Origin: Bordetella hinzii LMG 13501
GTDB taxonomy: Bacteria; Pseudomonadota; Gammaproteobacteria; Burkholderiales; Burkholderiaceae_B
Assembly (NCBI RefSeq): GCF_001548475.1
Contig: NZ_LRUJ01000039.1
Span: forward strand, 1 to 48,961
Length of the DNA: 48,961 nt
Direction: 5' to 3'
Under the pieces are notes generated by a model. The model had not been told where the DNA came from. It did no database searches and saw nothing but the letters and a program-made list of their open reading frames with translations. Both the position numbers and the translations under genes were made by a program. Positions 1 to 7,823 of the stretch are shown one piece after another (position 1 is the first letter of the stretch; each line of letters starts with the position of its first letter).

Positions 1-410
1 CCCGGCGGCGTCCACAGCGGCGCGCGGCCCTGGGCGGCCGGGGCGGCCTCCGGGTACTGGGCCAGCAATGACAGGATGATGCGCGCCGTCGTGCCCAGGG
101 TGGTGGGCGCCGAGGCGGTGGTATCGCTGCGCGTGACCAGGCCCCGGGCGGCCAGGGCCAGCGCGGCGGCCGTCTTGGCATCGACCACGGCGGCCTGGCG
201 GTCGCCGCGGGCGCCCACGCCGTCGACAGGCTGGCGCGGATCGCGGGTGGCGTTTTCGGTCTGGCCCGCGCGGGCCGCTTCGCCGGGCTGGCCGACGGCG
301 TCGGGCCGCGCGCCGGTCAAGAGGTTGGCGTGCGCCGCCATCGTGGTGCCAAGCACCGCATCCAGGCGCTGGACCAGCACATTACCCAGGGCGGGCGGAC
401 CGATACTCAT
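1..410 (-). CDS. fliK: Probable flagellar hook-length control protein FliK, N-terminal part (cut by window edge)
   Basis: An open frame runs from an ATG at 410 to the left edge without a stop, giving about 136 residues. It starts MSIGPPALGNVLVQRLDAVL and is rich in Ala, Pro and Gly, with a low-complexity stretch at about residues 30-75 and a more ordered segment near LVTRSD and TARIILSLLAQYPEA. The ATG overlaps the fliT stop in an ATGA junction, so it is translated with fliT as the last visible gene of the flagellar operon. FliK proteins have just such poorly conserved Ala/Pro-rich N-termini and measure hook length, switching export to late substrates. The diagnostic C-terminal domain lies outside the window, so the name rests on position and composition. 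Confidence 0.55.
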   Translation of the reverse strand, partial: MSIGPPALGNVLVQRLDAVLGTTMAAHANLLTGARPDAVGQPGEAARAGQTENATRDPRQPVDGVGARGDRQAAVVDAKTAAALALAARGLVTRSDTTASAPTTLGTTARIILSLLAQYPEAAPAAQGRAPLWTPP

Positions 411-757
411 GCGCTATTCGCCTTGCCGCCATAGGTGGCCAGCAGGGATTGCTGGCGCTTCATGCGCCCCAGCAGATCGCCCAGGCGGGCCAGTTGCGGC
501 AAGGCAAGATCCCGCACGGCGGCATCGTTTTCCAGAATGCGGACCAGCAGGTCGTACTTCATGGCGCGCGCCGCCTCGTCCAGGGGCGACCCGTTTTCCA
601 TGAAGCGCAGCTGCTCGACGAGCTCAACATATTGACGGCCCACTTCCAGCACGCGGGTCCAGTCCCCATCCTGGGCGGCTGCCAGCATATCGCCGGTCAA
701 AGAGGCGATGTCCTGATACAAATCGAGAACGGGGGCTTGCTGCATGAGAGCCATCAT
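407..757 (-). CDS. fliT: Flagellar export chaperone FliT
   Basis: A short helical protein of 116 residues, the usual size for FliT, beginning with two Met codons (MMALMQQ). FliT is a cytoplasmic chaperone for the filament cap protein FliD; in enterics it also binds FlhDC to restrain flagellar gene expression. The call rests on length, on predicted amphipathic helices (for example VLEVGRQYVELVEQLRF) and on its place directly after fliD and fliS. The stop overlaps the next start (ATGA at 407-410), and 45 bases separate it from fliS. The Shine-Dalgarno sequence is weak, so translation may be coupled to fliS. FliT sequences are weakly conserved; identity would be doubtful without the neighbours. 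Confidence 0.82.
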   Translation of the reverse strand: MMALMQQAPVLDLYQDIASLTGDMLAAAQDGDWTRVLEVGRQYVELVEQLRFMENGSPLDEAARAMKYDLLVRILENDAAVRDLALPQLARLGDLLGRMKRQQSLLATYGGKANSA

Positions 758-802
758 GGAAGTCTCGCGGTCGAGGCGAAGGGCAAAAAGAAAAGGCGGC
801 GT

Positions 803-1231
803 TCAGGCAGGAACGCTACTGGTCGCCGGATCCACCGAGCTTTCCCAGGCCGATGCGAGTTCCGCGAGGAGCCCGTCGGCCAGGTCGAGTTGTGCCGCGT
901 CGGCGTGCAGATTGGCCTTGAGCAGCGTGCGCGTGATGAAGTCGTACAGCTCGGAAAGATTGGCGGCGATCTCACCGCCGGCCTCCAGGTTGAGCCCTTG
1001 TTTCAAGCCCTCGTCGACGATGCGGGTCGCCTTGGAGATTGCCTGGCCGCGCTCGGCGACGCGGCCTGCCTCCAGATGGAGGCGGGCCTGCGCGATCGCG
1101 GCGCGCGCGCCGCGGTACAACAAGGTGATGAGCCGCTCGGGAGCGGCGCTCATGACCTCGGTTTCCAGGCCGATATCCTGGTAGGAGCGGACGGAGCTGT
1201 AGCCCGTCGGGCGGCGCGCGGCATAAGTCAT
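803..1231 (-). CDS. fliS: Flagellin export chaperone FliS
   Basis: 142 residues, matching the FliS family length. The N-terminus carries the family pattern of a YxxV/SYQDIGLETEV segment followed by SAAPERLITLLYRGA, which corresponds to the conserved P-x-x-LI-x-LYxG helix of FliS. FliS is a cytoplasmic four-helix chaperone that binds the C-terminus of flagellin, prevents early polymerisation and delivers it to FlhA. It starts 11 bases after fliD ends, and the order fliD-fliS-fliT is the standard arrangement. The C-terminal tail (after about residue 125) is Ser/Pro/Ala-rich and probably unstructured. Confidence 0.93.
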   Translation of the reverse strand: MTYAARRPTGYSSVRSYQDIGLETEVMSAAPERLITLLYRGARAAIAQARLHLEAGRVAERGQAISKATRIVDEGLKQGLNLEAGGEIAANLSELYDFITRTLLKANLHADAAQLDLADGLLAELASAWESSVDPATSSVPA

Positions 1232-1242
1232 GGTTTACATCG

Positions 1243-2622
1243 CTATTTGGACGTCGACGAGCTCAGGGCGGCGAATTGCTGGGTCAGGTATTCGCTGGTG
1301 CTCTTGAGCTGCACGACCAGGGCGTCCAGCTTGACGAACTGGGCGCGATAATTGGCCATGGTCGCCTCGATCTGGGTCTCGGTCGACTCGTATTGCTTCT
1401 TCAGGGTTTCCAGCGTCTTGTTCAGACCGTCGGTGCGGGTCTTGATGGAGCCGTTGTCGCCCAGCATCTTGTCGGTCGCGTCGGCCATCTTGGCCGCCAC
1501 GCCATTGGTGCCCGAGAAGACGCGCAGCACGTCGTTGGGATTGTCGTTCAGCGCCTTGTTGAACTTCTCGGTGTCGAACTTGAGCTGGCCGGTCTTGGGG
1601 TCGGTGGAGATGCCGGTCTGGCCCAGGTTCTGGACGGCGCCTTCGCCGGTCACCACATGCAGGGCCGAAGCCACGGCCGATTGGATGCTGCGCGCCGTGC
1701 CGTCGCCGGTCAGGGCGCTTTGCGTCTGCTCATCGACGTTGAAGGCAGTCAGGTCCGCGATCGTCGATTGCAGCGAGTTGTAGGCGTTGACGAAGGACTG
1801 CACCAGCGTGGTGACTTTGTTGTTGTCCTGCGAGATGGTCAGGGTGGCGCCGTTGCCGTCGGCGGGCGTGACCGCCGTCAGGTTCAGCGTAATGCCGTCG
1901 ATGGCGGACGTCACGGTGTTGGTCTGGCTGACGACGGAAATGCCGTTGATGGTCAATTCCGCATTGTTGGCCGGCGTCAGGACCTTCATGGGCGAGCTGC
2001 TGTCGCTGGCGTCGTACTTCAGCGTCGCGGCCAGCTCGTCGTTGCCGGTGACGGTGATCTTGCTGACCGCGGCTTTCGTGCCTTCGGTCTTGGAGGTCAC
2101 CATCAGGTAATAGTTATTGTTGCCATCGTTGACCACCGTGGCGCTCAGGCCCAGGGAGTCATCGCCGTTGATGGCCTTGACGATGCCATTGAGCGAGGTG
2201 TCCGAGCCCAGCGTGACCGACTTTTCCTGGCCGTCGATGGTGAACGTGACCGTGCCGCCCGTGCCGATGTTGTCGATGCGGCTGCTGTAGGCCTGCGTCT
2301 GCAGCGATTGGGCGGTGGCCAGCTTGGACACCTTGATGTTGTAGGTGCCCGCGGTCGCGCCCGTGCTGATGCTCGACGTCACGCCATCTCCGGTGACCTT
2401 GTTGGTCAGGATGTTCATGCCGCCCATGCCGCTCAGGGCCGAGGCGGCCTTCTGCAGCGCCTCGACGGCGCTCTGGATCTTGCCGAACGCCGAGATGCGG
2501 GTCTGGTTGCTCGTTTGCTGATTGGTGATCAGCTTCAGCCGTTGCTCTTCCGCTTCCTGCAGCTTGTCCAGCGTGTCCTGCAGCGGCAAACCTGACGAGC
2601 CGAGCGACGAGATGGTGGCCAT
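1243..2622 (-). CDS. fliD: Flagellar filament cap protein FliD (HAP2)
   Basis: 459 residues, close to FliD of many proteobacteria. The N-terminus (ATISSLGSSGLPLQDTLDKL) and the next 80 residues form the FliD_N heptad region (LQEAEEQRL, QNLT-type helices), the centre is a Thr/Asn/Gly/Asp-rich beta domain, and the C-terminal third is helical with heptads (TLETLKKQYESTETQIEATM; YLTQQFAALSSS), typical of FliD_C. The protein is exported through the flagellum and forms the cap under which flagellin assembles. A Shine-Dalgarno AAGGAG lies 8 bases before the ATG. A perfect hairpin separates it from flaG. Asn/Thr richness makes its codon use slightly less GC-biased than its neighbours, which is usual for filament proteins. 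Confidence 0.96.
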   Translation of the reverse strand: MATISSLGSSGLPLQDTLDKLQEAEEQRLKLITNQQTSNQTRISAFGKIQSAVEALQKAASALSGMGGMNILTNKVTGDGVTSSISTGATAGTYNIKVSKLATAQSLQTQAYSSRIDNIGTGGTVTFTIDGQEKSVTLGSDTSLNGIVKAINGDDSLGLSATVVNDGNNNYYLMVTSKTEGTKAAVSKITVTGNDELAATLKYDASDSSSPMKVLTPANNAELTINGISVVSQTNTVTSAIDGITLNLTAVTPADGNGATLTISQDNNKVTTLVQSFVNAYNSLQSTIADLTAFNVDEQTQSALTGDGTARSIQSAVASALHVVTGEGAVQNLGQTGISTDPKTGQLKFDTEKFNKALNDNPNDVLRVFSGTNGVAAKMADATDKMLGDNGSIKTRTDGLNKTLETLKKQYESTETQIEATMANYRAQFVKLDALVVQLKSTSEYLTQQFAALSSSTSK

Positions 2623-2718
2623 TTTGGGTACTCCTTGCTAGCGATGCGATTCTGTCAAAGATTGATGCTGCCTTAAGGGCCGGGTAGAGGCATAAGGTCA
2701 GGCTATTTCATGCTTTAT

Positions 2719-2749
2719 GCCGGCCTGCACCGCGATGGTGCAGGCCGGC
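2719..2749. other. Perfect 13-bp hairpin between flaG and fliD
   Basis: Arms GCCGGCCTGCACC (2719-2731) and GGTGCAGGCCGGC (2737-2749) flank a 5-base loop. It lies just after the flaG stop on the transcribed (minus) strand. No U-tract follows on either strand, so it is not a classical terminator; it may set transcript ratio or protect the 3' end of flaG mRNA. Confidence 0.7.
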
Positions 2750-2756
2750 GCGGTAT

Positions 2757-3134
2757 TCAGGCCGTGGTTTCGACGGCGTTGCCCTGAAGTTTCACGATCA
2801 TCTTGGCGATGCGGATGACCGCGTCCGAAGGGATGGTGCGCAGCACTTCACCCGTATCGGAATCCCGGACCGAGATCACGATCTTGTGCAGGTCCGGGTC
2901 CATTTCAAACTGCAGCTCGGTGGACCAGGCGCGCAACTGGCTATTGATCTCGTCCAGGGCCGACTTGGTCGTGGCGGCGGGCTGGCGCGGATCGGGCGAA
3001 CCGTTGTTGTCCGTGCCCTGGCTGTCGACCGAGGCGCCCACGGGCGTGGACAGCGCGGCCGGCTCGACCGGCGGCGTGACGGCAAGACTCGGCGTCGGAA
3101 CGTGCAAAGCGGGGCTGATGGGGCTGACTGCCAT
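2757..3134 (-). CDS. flaG: FlaG family flagellar protein
   Basis: 125 residues from the ATG at 3134, chosen over the in-frame GTG at 3140 because GGAG lies 5 bases before it. Residues 1-60 are a Pro/Ser/Thr-rich leader; the C-terminal half holds the FlaG domain (ELQFEMDPDLHKIVISVRDS, then TGEVLRTIPSDAVIRIAKMI), with the family's F-x-x-D and I-P-x-x-x-x-x-I pattern. FlaG proteins sit upstream of fliD in many bacteria and influence filament length; their mechanism is not well defined. It is the first gene of the operon and has a sigma-28 promoter about 95 bases upstream. Confidence 0.88.
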   Translation of the reverse strand: MAVSPISPALHVPTPSLAVTPPVEPAALSTPVGASVDSQGTDNNGSPDPRQPAATTKSALDEINSQLRAWSTELQFEMDPDLHKIVISVRDSDTGEVLRTIPSDAVIRIAKMIVKLQGNAVETTA

Positions 3135-3177
3135 GATCACTCCAGCAAGCGTAGCGTCGAAAAGGTTTCTGGGTTGG

Positions 3178-3199
3178 GCGTCACGAATATTGGTGACGC
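3178..3199. promoter_or_regulatory. 22-bp near-perfect palindrome in the flaG leader / iclR upstream region
   Basis: Arms GCGTCAC (3178-3184) and GTGACGC (3193-3199) surround an AATATT core with a single mismatched pair. It is downstream of the sigma-28 promoter of flaG and about 90 bases upstream of iclR. It could be an operator for either gene or a leader hairpin. No protein can be assigned from sequence alone. Confidence 0.45.
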
Positions 3200-3229
3200 A
3201 TTCAGGTCTGCATGAAAATCTCAGCTACC

Positions 3230-3256
3230 ATAACGGCAAACTGAATAAGAACTTTA
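3230..3256 (-). promoter_or_regulatory. Sigma-28 (FliA) promoter of the flaG-fliDST operon
   Basis: On the minus strand TAAAGTTC, 11 bases, then GCCGTTAT. The accepted FliA consensus is TAAAGTTT-N11-GCCGATAA, so 7 of 8 and 6 of 8 positions match with exact spacing. Transcription would start near 3222, giving a leader of roughly 85 bases before flaG. This places the operon in the late (class III) flagellar set. Confidence 0.85.
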
Positions 3257-3289
3257 GGCATCGCCTTTCTATTTCCTCCAGCCCTGGCA

Positions 3290-4027
3290 ATGAGCGTCAA
3301 AACCGCCCTGCGCGTGATCGAGATCATCGAGACCTATGCCCGCGAAAAGCGGGCCTTGTCTCTGTCGGAGCTGGCCCGCCTGCTGGGTGTCCCGGTCTCC
3401 AGTTGCCTGGCCTTGATCCGCACCTTGGCCGAGCTGGGTTATCTCTATGAAACCGGGCGCCGGCAGGGGTATTACCCCACCGGGCGGCTGCTGGCCATGG
3501 CGCAGCGCATCGCGCGGGCCGACCCCGTGCTCGACCGTGTCTACCCCAGCCTGGTGGAGCTGCGCGAGGCCACCCGCGAAACCATCGTCTTCGCCAAGCT
3601 GGATGCGCTTTCCCGGGTGGTCTACCTGGAAGTGCTGGATTCGCCGCATACCATCAGATATGCGCCTGTTGCCGGCGAGTTCCGCGAAATTCACGCCAAT
3701 TCGCTCGGCAAGGCCTTGATTTCTCGGCTCGATCCGGGGCAGCGCGCCGAGCTGCTGGCCCGCGCGCCTTTGACCCGCTTCAATGAGCGCACGCTGGTGG
3801 ATCCGGCGCGGCTGGAAGACGACCTGCGGGCGTCGCAGCAGCGGGGCTGGTTCTCCAATATCAGCGAATCCATCCCCGATGTGGGCGCCATCGCCTGGCC
3901 GGTCAGCCTGTCGGGTGAAACCTATGCCATATCGGTGGGTGGGCCGGTCTACCGCATCGAGCCCCAGCAGCAGGCTTATGCCCGCATCCTGCGGGCCGCC
4001 TGCACCGCCCTCGAGCAGGACCGCTGA
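3290..4027 (+). CDS. IclR family transcriptional regulator
   Basis: 245 residues, the normal IclR length. Residues 1-70 form a winged helix-turn-helix (ALRVIEIIETYAREKRALSL, then LSELARLLGVPVSSCLALIRTL), and residues 75-240 the GAF-like effector domain with the family segments YAPVAGEFREIHANSLGKAL and AIAWPVSLSG near the C-terminus. IclR proteins usually control nearby aromatic, acyl or sugar catabolic genes in response to a small carboxylate. It converges with the catabolic operon on the other strand, with 7 bases between the two stops and no terminator. The ligand is unknown. No good Shine-Dalgarno precedes the ATG. Confidence 0.92.
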   Translation: MSVKTALRVIEIIETYAREKRALSLSELARLLGVPVSSCLALIRTLAELGYLYETGRRQGYYPTGRLLAMAQRIARADPVLDRVYPSLVELREATRETIVFAKLDALSRVVYLEVLDSPHTIRYAPVAGEFREIHANSLGKALISRLDPGQRAELLARAPLTRFNERTLVDPARLEDDLRASQQRGWFSNISESIPDVGAIAWPVSLSGETYAISVGGPVYRIEPQQQAYARILRAACTALEQDR

Positions 4028-4034
4028 GCCGGCG

Positions 4035-5201
4035 CTAGTAGGACTTGGGCAGTCCCAGCACTTTTTCGGCGATAAAGCACATGATGAGCTGGGGGCTCAC
4101 CGGCGCGATGCGGGGGATGTAGCTCTCGCGCAGCAGGCGCTCGACGTGATACTCCTTGGCGTAGCCCATGCCGCCCAGGGTCAGCACGGCCGTCTGGCAG
4201 GCATTGTGCCCGGCCTCGGCGGCCAGGTATTTGGCGCTATTGGCGTAGGGGGCGCAGGGTTTGCCGGCGTCATAGAGGCTGGCGGCTTTCAGGACCATGA
4301 GGTCGGCGGCCTCCAGTTGCATCCAGGCCTGGGCCAGGGGATGCTGTATGCCCTGGTTCTGGCCGATGGGCCGGCCGAACACCACTCTTTCGCCGGCGTA
4401 CCGCGCGGCCCGCGCCAGGGCGGCGCGGCCGATACCCACGGCTTCGGCGGCGATCAGGATGCGTTCCGGATTCAGCCCATGCAGGATGTACTCGAAGCCT
4501 CGGCCTTCTTCGCCGATACGGTCTTCGACCGGGATGCGCAGGCCGTCGATGAACAGCATATTGGAATCCACCGCCTTGCGGCCCATCTTCTCGATCTCGC
4601 GCACCTCGACGCGCTCGCGGTCCAGATCGGTGTAGAACAGCGTCAGTCCCTGCGTGGGCTTGGCCGCCTCCGCCAGGGGCGTGGTCCGCGCCAGCAGCAG
4701 CATCTTGTCCGCCACCTGGGCGGTGGAAATCCAGATCTTGCGGCCGTGCACCACATAGTGGTCGCCCTGGCGCTCGGCGCGGGTCTGCAAATGCGTGGTG
4801 TCCAGCCCGGCATCCGGTTCGGTGACGGCGAAACAGGCTTTCTGCCGGCCGGCGATCAGGGGCGGCAGCCAGCGCTGGCGTTGCGCCGGGTTGCCGAACA
4901 CCACCACGGGGTTCAGGCCGAAGATGTTCATGTGCACGGCCGAGGCGCCGGCGAAGCCCGCTCCGCTGGCGGCGATGGTCTGCATCATGAGGGCGGCCTC
5001 GGTCATGCCCAGGCCGGCGCCGCCGAACTCGGGCGGCATGGCGATGCCCAGCCAGCCGTCCTGGGCCAGCGCCGCATGGAAATCATGCGGAAAGCCGCCG
5101 GCCTGGTCCCGCTCCAGCCAATACTCATCGGGAAAACGCTCGCATACGCGCGCGACCGCGTCGCGCAGGGCCAGTTGGTCCGAAGAAAGTTCAAAGTCCA
5201 T
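4035..5201 (-). CDS. Acyl-CoA dehydrogenase, CaiA/isovaleryl-type active site
   Basis: 388 residues from the ATG at 5201 (an upstream ATG at 5225 would add eight residues but lies further inside the preceding gene). The acyl-CoA dehydrogenase fold is complete: the FAD/substrate motif CFAVTEPDAGLDTTH, the GRKIWISTA strand, and GQNQGIQHPLAQAWM in the C-terminal helical domain. The usual catalytic E-G-T triplet near the C-terminus is replaced by A-P-V-S, while a Glu sits in LNPERILIA (E246), the place of the base in isovaleryl-CoA dehydrogenase. It oxidises or reduces an acyl-CoA thioester using FAD. It overlaps the CoA-transferase gene by 11 bases and ends the operon. The substrate is unknown. 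Confidence 0.93.
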   Translation of the reverse strand: MDFELSSDQLALRDAVARVCERFPDEYWLERDQAGGFPHDFHAALAQDGWLGIAMPPEFGGAGLGMTEAALMMQTIAASGAGFAGASAVHMNIFGLNPVVVFGNPAQRQRWLPPLIAGRQKACFAVTEPDAGLDTTHLQTRAERQGDHYVVHGRKIWISTAQVADKMLLLARTTPLAEAAKPTQGLTLFYTDLDRERVEVREIEKMGRKAVDSNMLFIDGLRIPVEDRIGEEGRGFEYILHGLNPERILIAAEAVGIGRAALARAARYAGERVVFGRPIGQNQGIQHPLAQAWMQLEAADLMVLKAASLYDAGKPCAPYANSAKYLAAEAGHNACQTAVLTLGGMGYAKEYHVERLLRESYIPRIAPVSPQLIMCFIAEKVLGLPKSY

Positions 5202-6417
5202 CAGTCTGTCCGTCCAGGGATGCATGTTGTGCCATCAATGCGTCGATGGTCTTTTCGTCCAGCCCCGCCTCGCGCAGCAATTCGCGGCTGTGTTCGCCCA
5301 GGCGGGGGGCGCCGCGCCGCAGCGCGGCGGGCGTGCGGGCATAGCGGCCCAGCGGCGCGGTCGTGCGCAGCCGGCCTTCGCTGGGATGCTCGACCTCCCG
5401 GATGAAGCCGGTCTGCCGCAGATGCGGATCAGCGATCAGGTCGTCGATGCCGTACAGGCGCGAAGCCGGGATATCGGCGGCTTCCAGGTCGCGCAGCCAG
5501 CTGGCGCTATCGCGTTTCCGGATCACTTCGGCCACGAAGGCATAGACCTCGTCGATATGGCGCGCGCGCTGGGTATGGTCGCGAAACCGCGGGTCGGCGG
5601 CCAGCCCGGGCTGGCCGATGAGATCAAAGAAATTGCGCCAGTGCTTGTCGTTATAGATCAGCAGGCAGATATAGCCGTCGGCCGTGGCGTAGGGGCGCCG
5701 ATGGGGCGCCAGCAGGCGCGCATAGCCGGTGGGGCCCAGGGGCGGCTCGAAGCTGTGGCCGCCCAGGTGGTCGCCCAGCACCATATGGGCCATGCCTTCG
5801 AACATGGGCACTTCGATGGCCTGTCCCTGTCCGTCGGCGCGCGCCCGCAGCACGCCCGACAGCAGGGCGATGGCCACATGCAGGCCCACGCTGCGGTCGG
5901 CCAGGGTCAGCGGCGCATAGCGGGGCAGCTCGCCGCTTTGCCGCGCGGCCAGCTCGGCGATGCCGGTCTGGCCCTGGATCAGGTCGTCGTAGGCGGGGCG
6001 TCCGGCATAGGGGCCGGCCTCGCTATAACCATAGGCGCCGACATAGACGAGACGCGGGTTGCGGGCGGCCACGGTCTCATAGTCCAGTCCCAGGCGGGCC
6101 ATGGCCTGGGGGCGGATGTTATAGAGCAGGGCGTCGCAGCCCTCGGCCAGCTTCAGGCAGGCCTGGCGGCCGGCGGCCTGCTTGAGGTCCAGCACGACGG
6201 AGCGCTTGTTGCGGTTCAGGTGCAGGTGGAGATGGCCCATGCCGGGATTGCGCATGGGCCCCACCGCGCGCAGGTTGTCGCCCGCCGGGGGTTCGACCTT
6301 GATGATGTCCGCCCCGAGGTCGCCCAGCACCTGGGTGGCATAGGGGCCCATGACCACCGAACTCAGATCGAGGATACGCACGCCCGCCAGGGGGCCCGGG
6401 CCTGTCTGTTGCGTCAT
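5191..6417 (-). CDS. Class III (CaiB/BaiF/Frc family) CoA-transferase
   Basis: 408 residues from the ATG at 6417, which overlaps the receptor stop as ATGA. The family N-terminus is clear (LAGVRILDLSSVVMGPYATQ; LGDLGADIIKVEPPAGD), as is the RNKRSVVLDLK segment. The catalytic aspartate that forms the acyl anhydride is probably D174 in PLTLADRSVGLH. These enzymes move CoA between carboxylic acids, usually from succinyl-CoA or an acyl-CoA product to a newly imported acid. Lying between a carboxylate receptor and an acyl-CoA dehydrogenase, it probably activates the acid that the cassette takes up. The specific acid cannot be read from the sequence. Confidence 0.93.
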   Translation of the reverse strand: MTQQTGPGPLAGVRILDLSSVVMGPYATQVLGDLGADIIKVEPPAGDNLRAVGPMRNPGMGHLHLHLNRNKRSVVLDLKQAAGRQACLKLAEGCDALLYNIRPQAMARLGLDYETVAARNPRLVYVGAYGYSEAGPYAGRPAYDDLIQGQTGIAELAARQSGELPRYAPLTLADRSVGLHVAIALLSGVLRARADGQGQAIEVPMFEGMAHMVLGDHLGGHSFEPPLGPTGYARLLAPHRRPYATADGYICLLIYNDKHWRNFFDLIGQPGLAADPRFRDHTQRARHIDEVYAFVAEVIRKRDSASWLRDLEAADIPASRLYGIDDLIADPHLRQTGFIREVEHPSEGRLRTTAPLGRYARTPAALRRGAPRLGEHSRELLREAGLDEKTIDALMAQHASLDGQTDGL

Positions 6418-7379
6418 TGTGCTTCTATGCCTGCGTCGTGGATGAGCTTGCCCCACAGGTCGCGCTGCGCGGCGACGAAGGCGGCGAAATCCTGCGGCGT
6501 GCCCGAGAAGGCATCAAAGCCCAGGCCCGCCAGCTTCTGCTTGACGGCCGGATCGCGCACGATGTCGTTGATGGCAGCGTTCAGTCGCGTCACGATGGCG
6601 GGCGGCAGGCCCGCGGGGCCGAAATAGCCATTCCAGGAGTTCAGGTCAAAATCCGCCACGCCGGCCTCCTTCATGGAGGGCAGCCCGGGCACGATGGCGC
6701 TGCGCTCGGCGGTGGAGACGGCCAGGGCCCGCAGCTGGCCCGATTGCACGAAGGGCAGGCCGGAGGCCAGGTCCGTGAACATGAAATCGACCTGGCCGCC
6801 GACCACGTCGGTCATCGCCTGCGGCGTGCCCTTGTAGGGCACGTGCAGGATGTCGATCCCGGCGCGGCGGGCCAGGGTCGCCCCGGCCACGATGCCCGTG
6901 CTGTTGCCGCTGGCATAGGTCACCTTGCCCGGATGCTTGCGCGCATAGTCCACGAGCTCTTGCACGGTCTTGTATGGGCGCTTGGGGTTGGTCACCAGGA
7001 TGAAGGGCAGATTGCCGCCGCGCGCGATGGCCGTGAAATCCTTGACCGGGTCATAGGGCACCTGCTTCATGAGAAAGGGCGCGGCCGAATGCGAGGTATT
7101 GGTGGTCACGAACAGGGTGTAGCCGTCGGGCTTGGCGCGCGCGACGTAGTTGGCGGCGATAGTGGCGTTGGCGCCGGGCTTGTTCTCCACCACGATCTGC
7201 TGGCCCAGGCGGTTGCCCAGCTCCAGCGCGAAAATGCGTCCCACCGCGTCCGTGCCCGAGCCGGCCGGAAAGGGGACCACCAGGGTAATGGGCTTGCTGG
7301 GATAGGTATCGGCGGCGGCGGGCTGGCCCATGGCCGTCATGGCCAGGCACAGCGCCGCCAGAATTCGCGGCAATTTCAT
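6414..7379 (-). CDS. Bug family (tripartite tricarboxylate type) periplasmic solute-binding receptor
   Basis: 321 residues with a signal peptide (MKLPRILAALCLAMTAMG, cleavage near residue 23, A-A-A-D). The mature protein begins YPSKPITLVVPFPAGSGTD, the Bug/TctC signature, followed by GQQIVVENKPGANATIAANY, and has HVPYKGTPQAMTDVVGGQ later on. Bug receptors bind carboxylates, amides or nicotinate in the periplasm. Most, like this one, have no TctA/TctB membrane genes next to them and must share a transporter or act in sensing. It is the second gene after the cupin (34-base gap) and overlaps the CoA-transferase. The ligand is unknown; a mono- or dicarboxylate is likely from context. Confidence 0.94.
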   Translation of the reverse strand: MKLPRILAALCLAMTAMGQPAAADTYPSKPITLVVPFPAGSGTDAVGRIFALELGNRLGQQIVVENKPGANATIAANYVARAKPDGYTLFVTTNTSHSAAPFLMKQVPYDPVKDFTAIARGGNLPFILVTNPKRPYKTVQELVDYARKHPGKVTYASGNSTGIVAGATLARRAGIDILHVPYKGTPQAMTDVVGGQVDFMFTDLASGLPFVQSGQLRALAVSTAERSAIVPGLPSMKEAGVADFDLNSWNGYFGPAGLPPAIVTRLNAAINDIVRDPAVKQKLAGLGFDAFSGTPQDFAAFVAAQRDLWGKLIHDAGIEAQ

Positions 7380-7413
7380 CGCAGGTCTCCTCTCTTTGCG
7401 GGGGGCGCGGAAT

Positions 7414-7800
7414 TCAGCCGCGGACGACGCGGTCAGGGCGCTCTTCGTAGGGCGGGGTGTAGATGACCAGCAGGCGCGCGGGCTGCTCGCTGGTCACGGT
7501 GAACAGATGCGGGATGTCGGGCGGGAAATAACAGCAGTCGCCGGCCTGCATGTCGGCCGTCTCGTCGCCGACCTGGGCGCGCGCCGTGCCTTCGAGCAAA
7601 TAGCAGACCTGCTCGATGCCCGGATGGGCGTGGGGCAGGGCGCCGCTGCCTTGCGCGATCGTGCCCAGCAGCACCTCCACATGGCGCGCGCCCACGGTCT
7701 GCGGACTGATCAGGCGCCGGTTGGTGGTTCCGGTGTGATTGGCGGGATGGTAGGCGGGCACGTCGCGCTCGCGCACCAGCCACGTTGGCTTGTCTGGCAT
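7414..7800 (-). CDS. Small cupin-domain protein
   Basis: 128 residues forming one cupin barrel. Motif 1 reads LPHAHPGIEQVCYLLEGTAR (G-x5-H-x-H with the following Glu), and motif 2 is PPDIPHLFTV with its His. These three His and one Glu make a metal site. There are two adjacent Met codons; the second (7800) is preferred because AAGGAG lies 5 bases before it but only 2 bases before the first. It is the first gene of the catabolic operon, directly behind the palindromic operator. It may be a metal-dependent isomerase, dioxygenase or sensor, but no reaction can be assigned. Confidence 0.85.
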   Translation of the reverse strand: MPDKPTWLVRERDVPAYHPANHTGTTNRRLISPQTVGARHVEVLLGTIAQGSGALPHAHPGIEQVCYLLEGTARAQVGDETADMQAGDCCYFPPDIPHLFTVTSEQPARLLVIYTPPYEERPDRVVRG

Positions 7801-7823
7801 CATGTCTCCTTGAAATTCTTGTC

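Noticed and set aside
2623-2718. Search for a separate sigma-28 promoter before fliD
   Set aside because: A TAAAGCAT lies there, but 11 bases on the sequence is ACCTTATG, which matches poorly to GCCGATAA.
5201-5225. Upstream ATG at 5225 as start of the first acyl-CoA dehydrogenase
   Set aside because: It would add MHPWTDRL before the typical family start MDFEL and has no better Shine-Dalgarno; the ATG at 5201 is preferred, though not proved.
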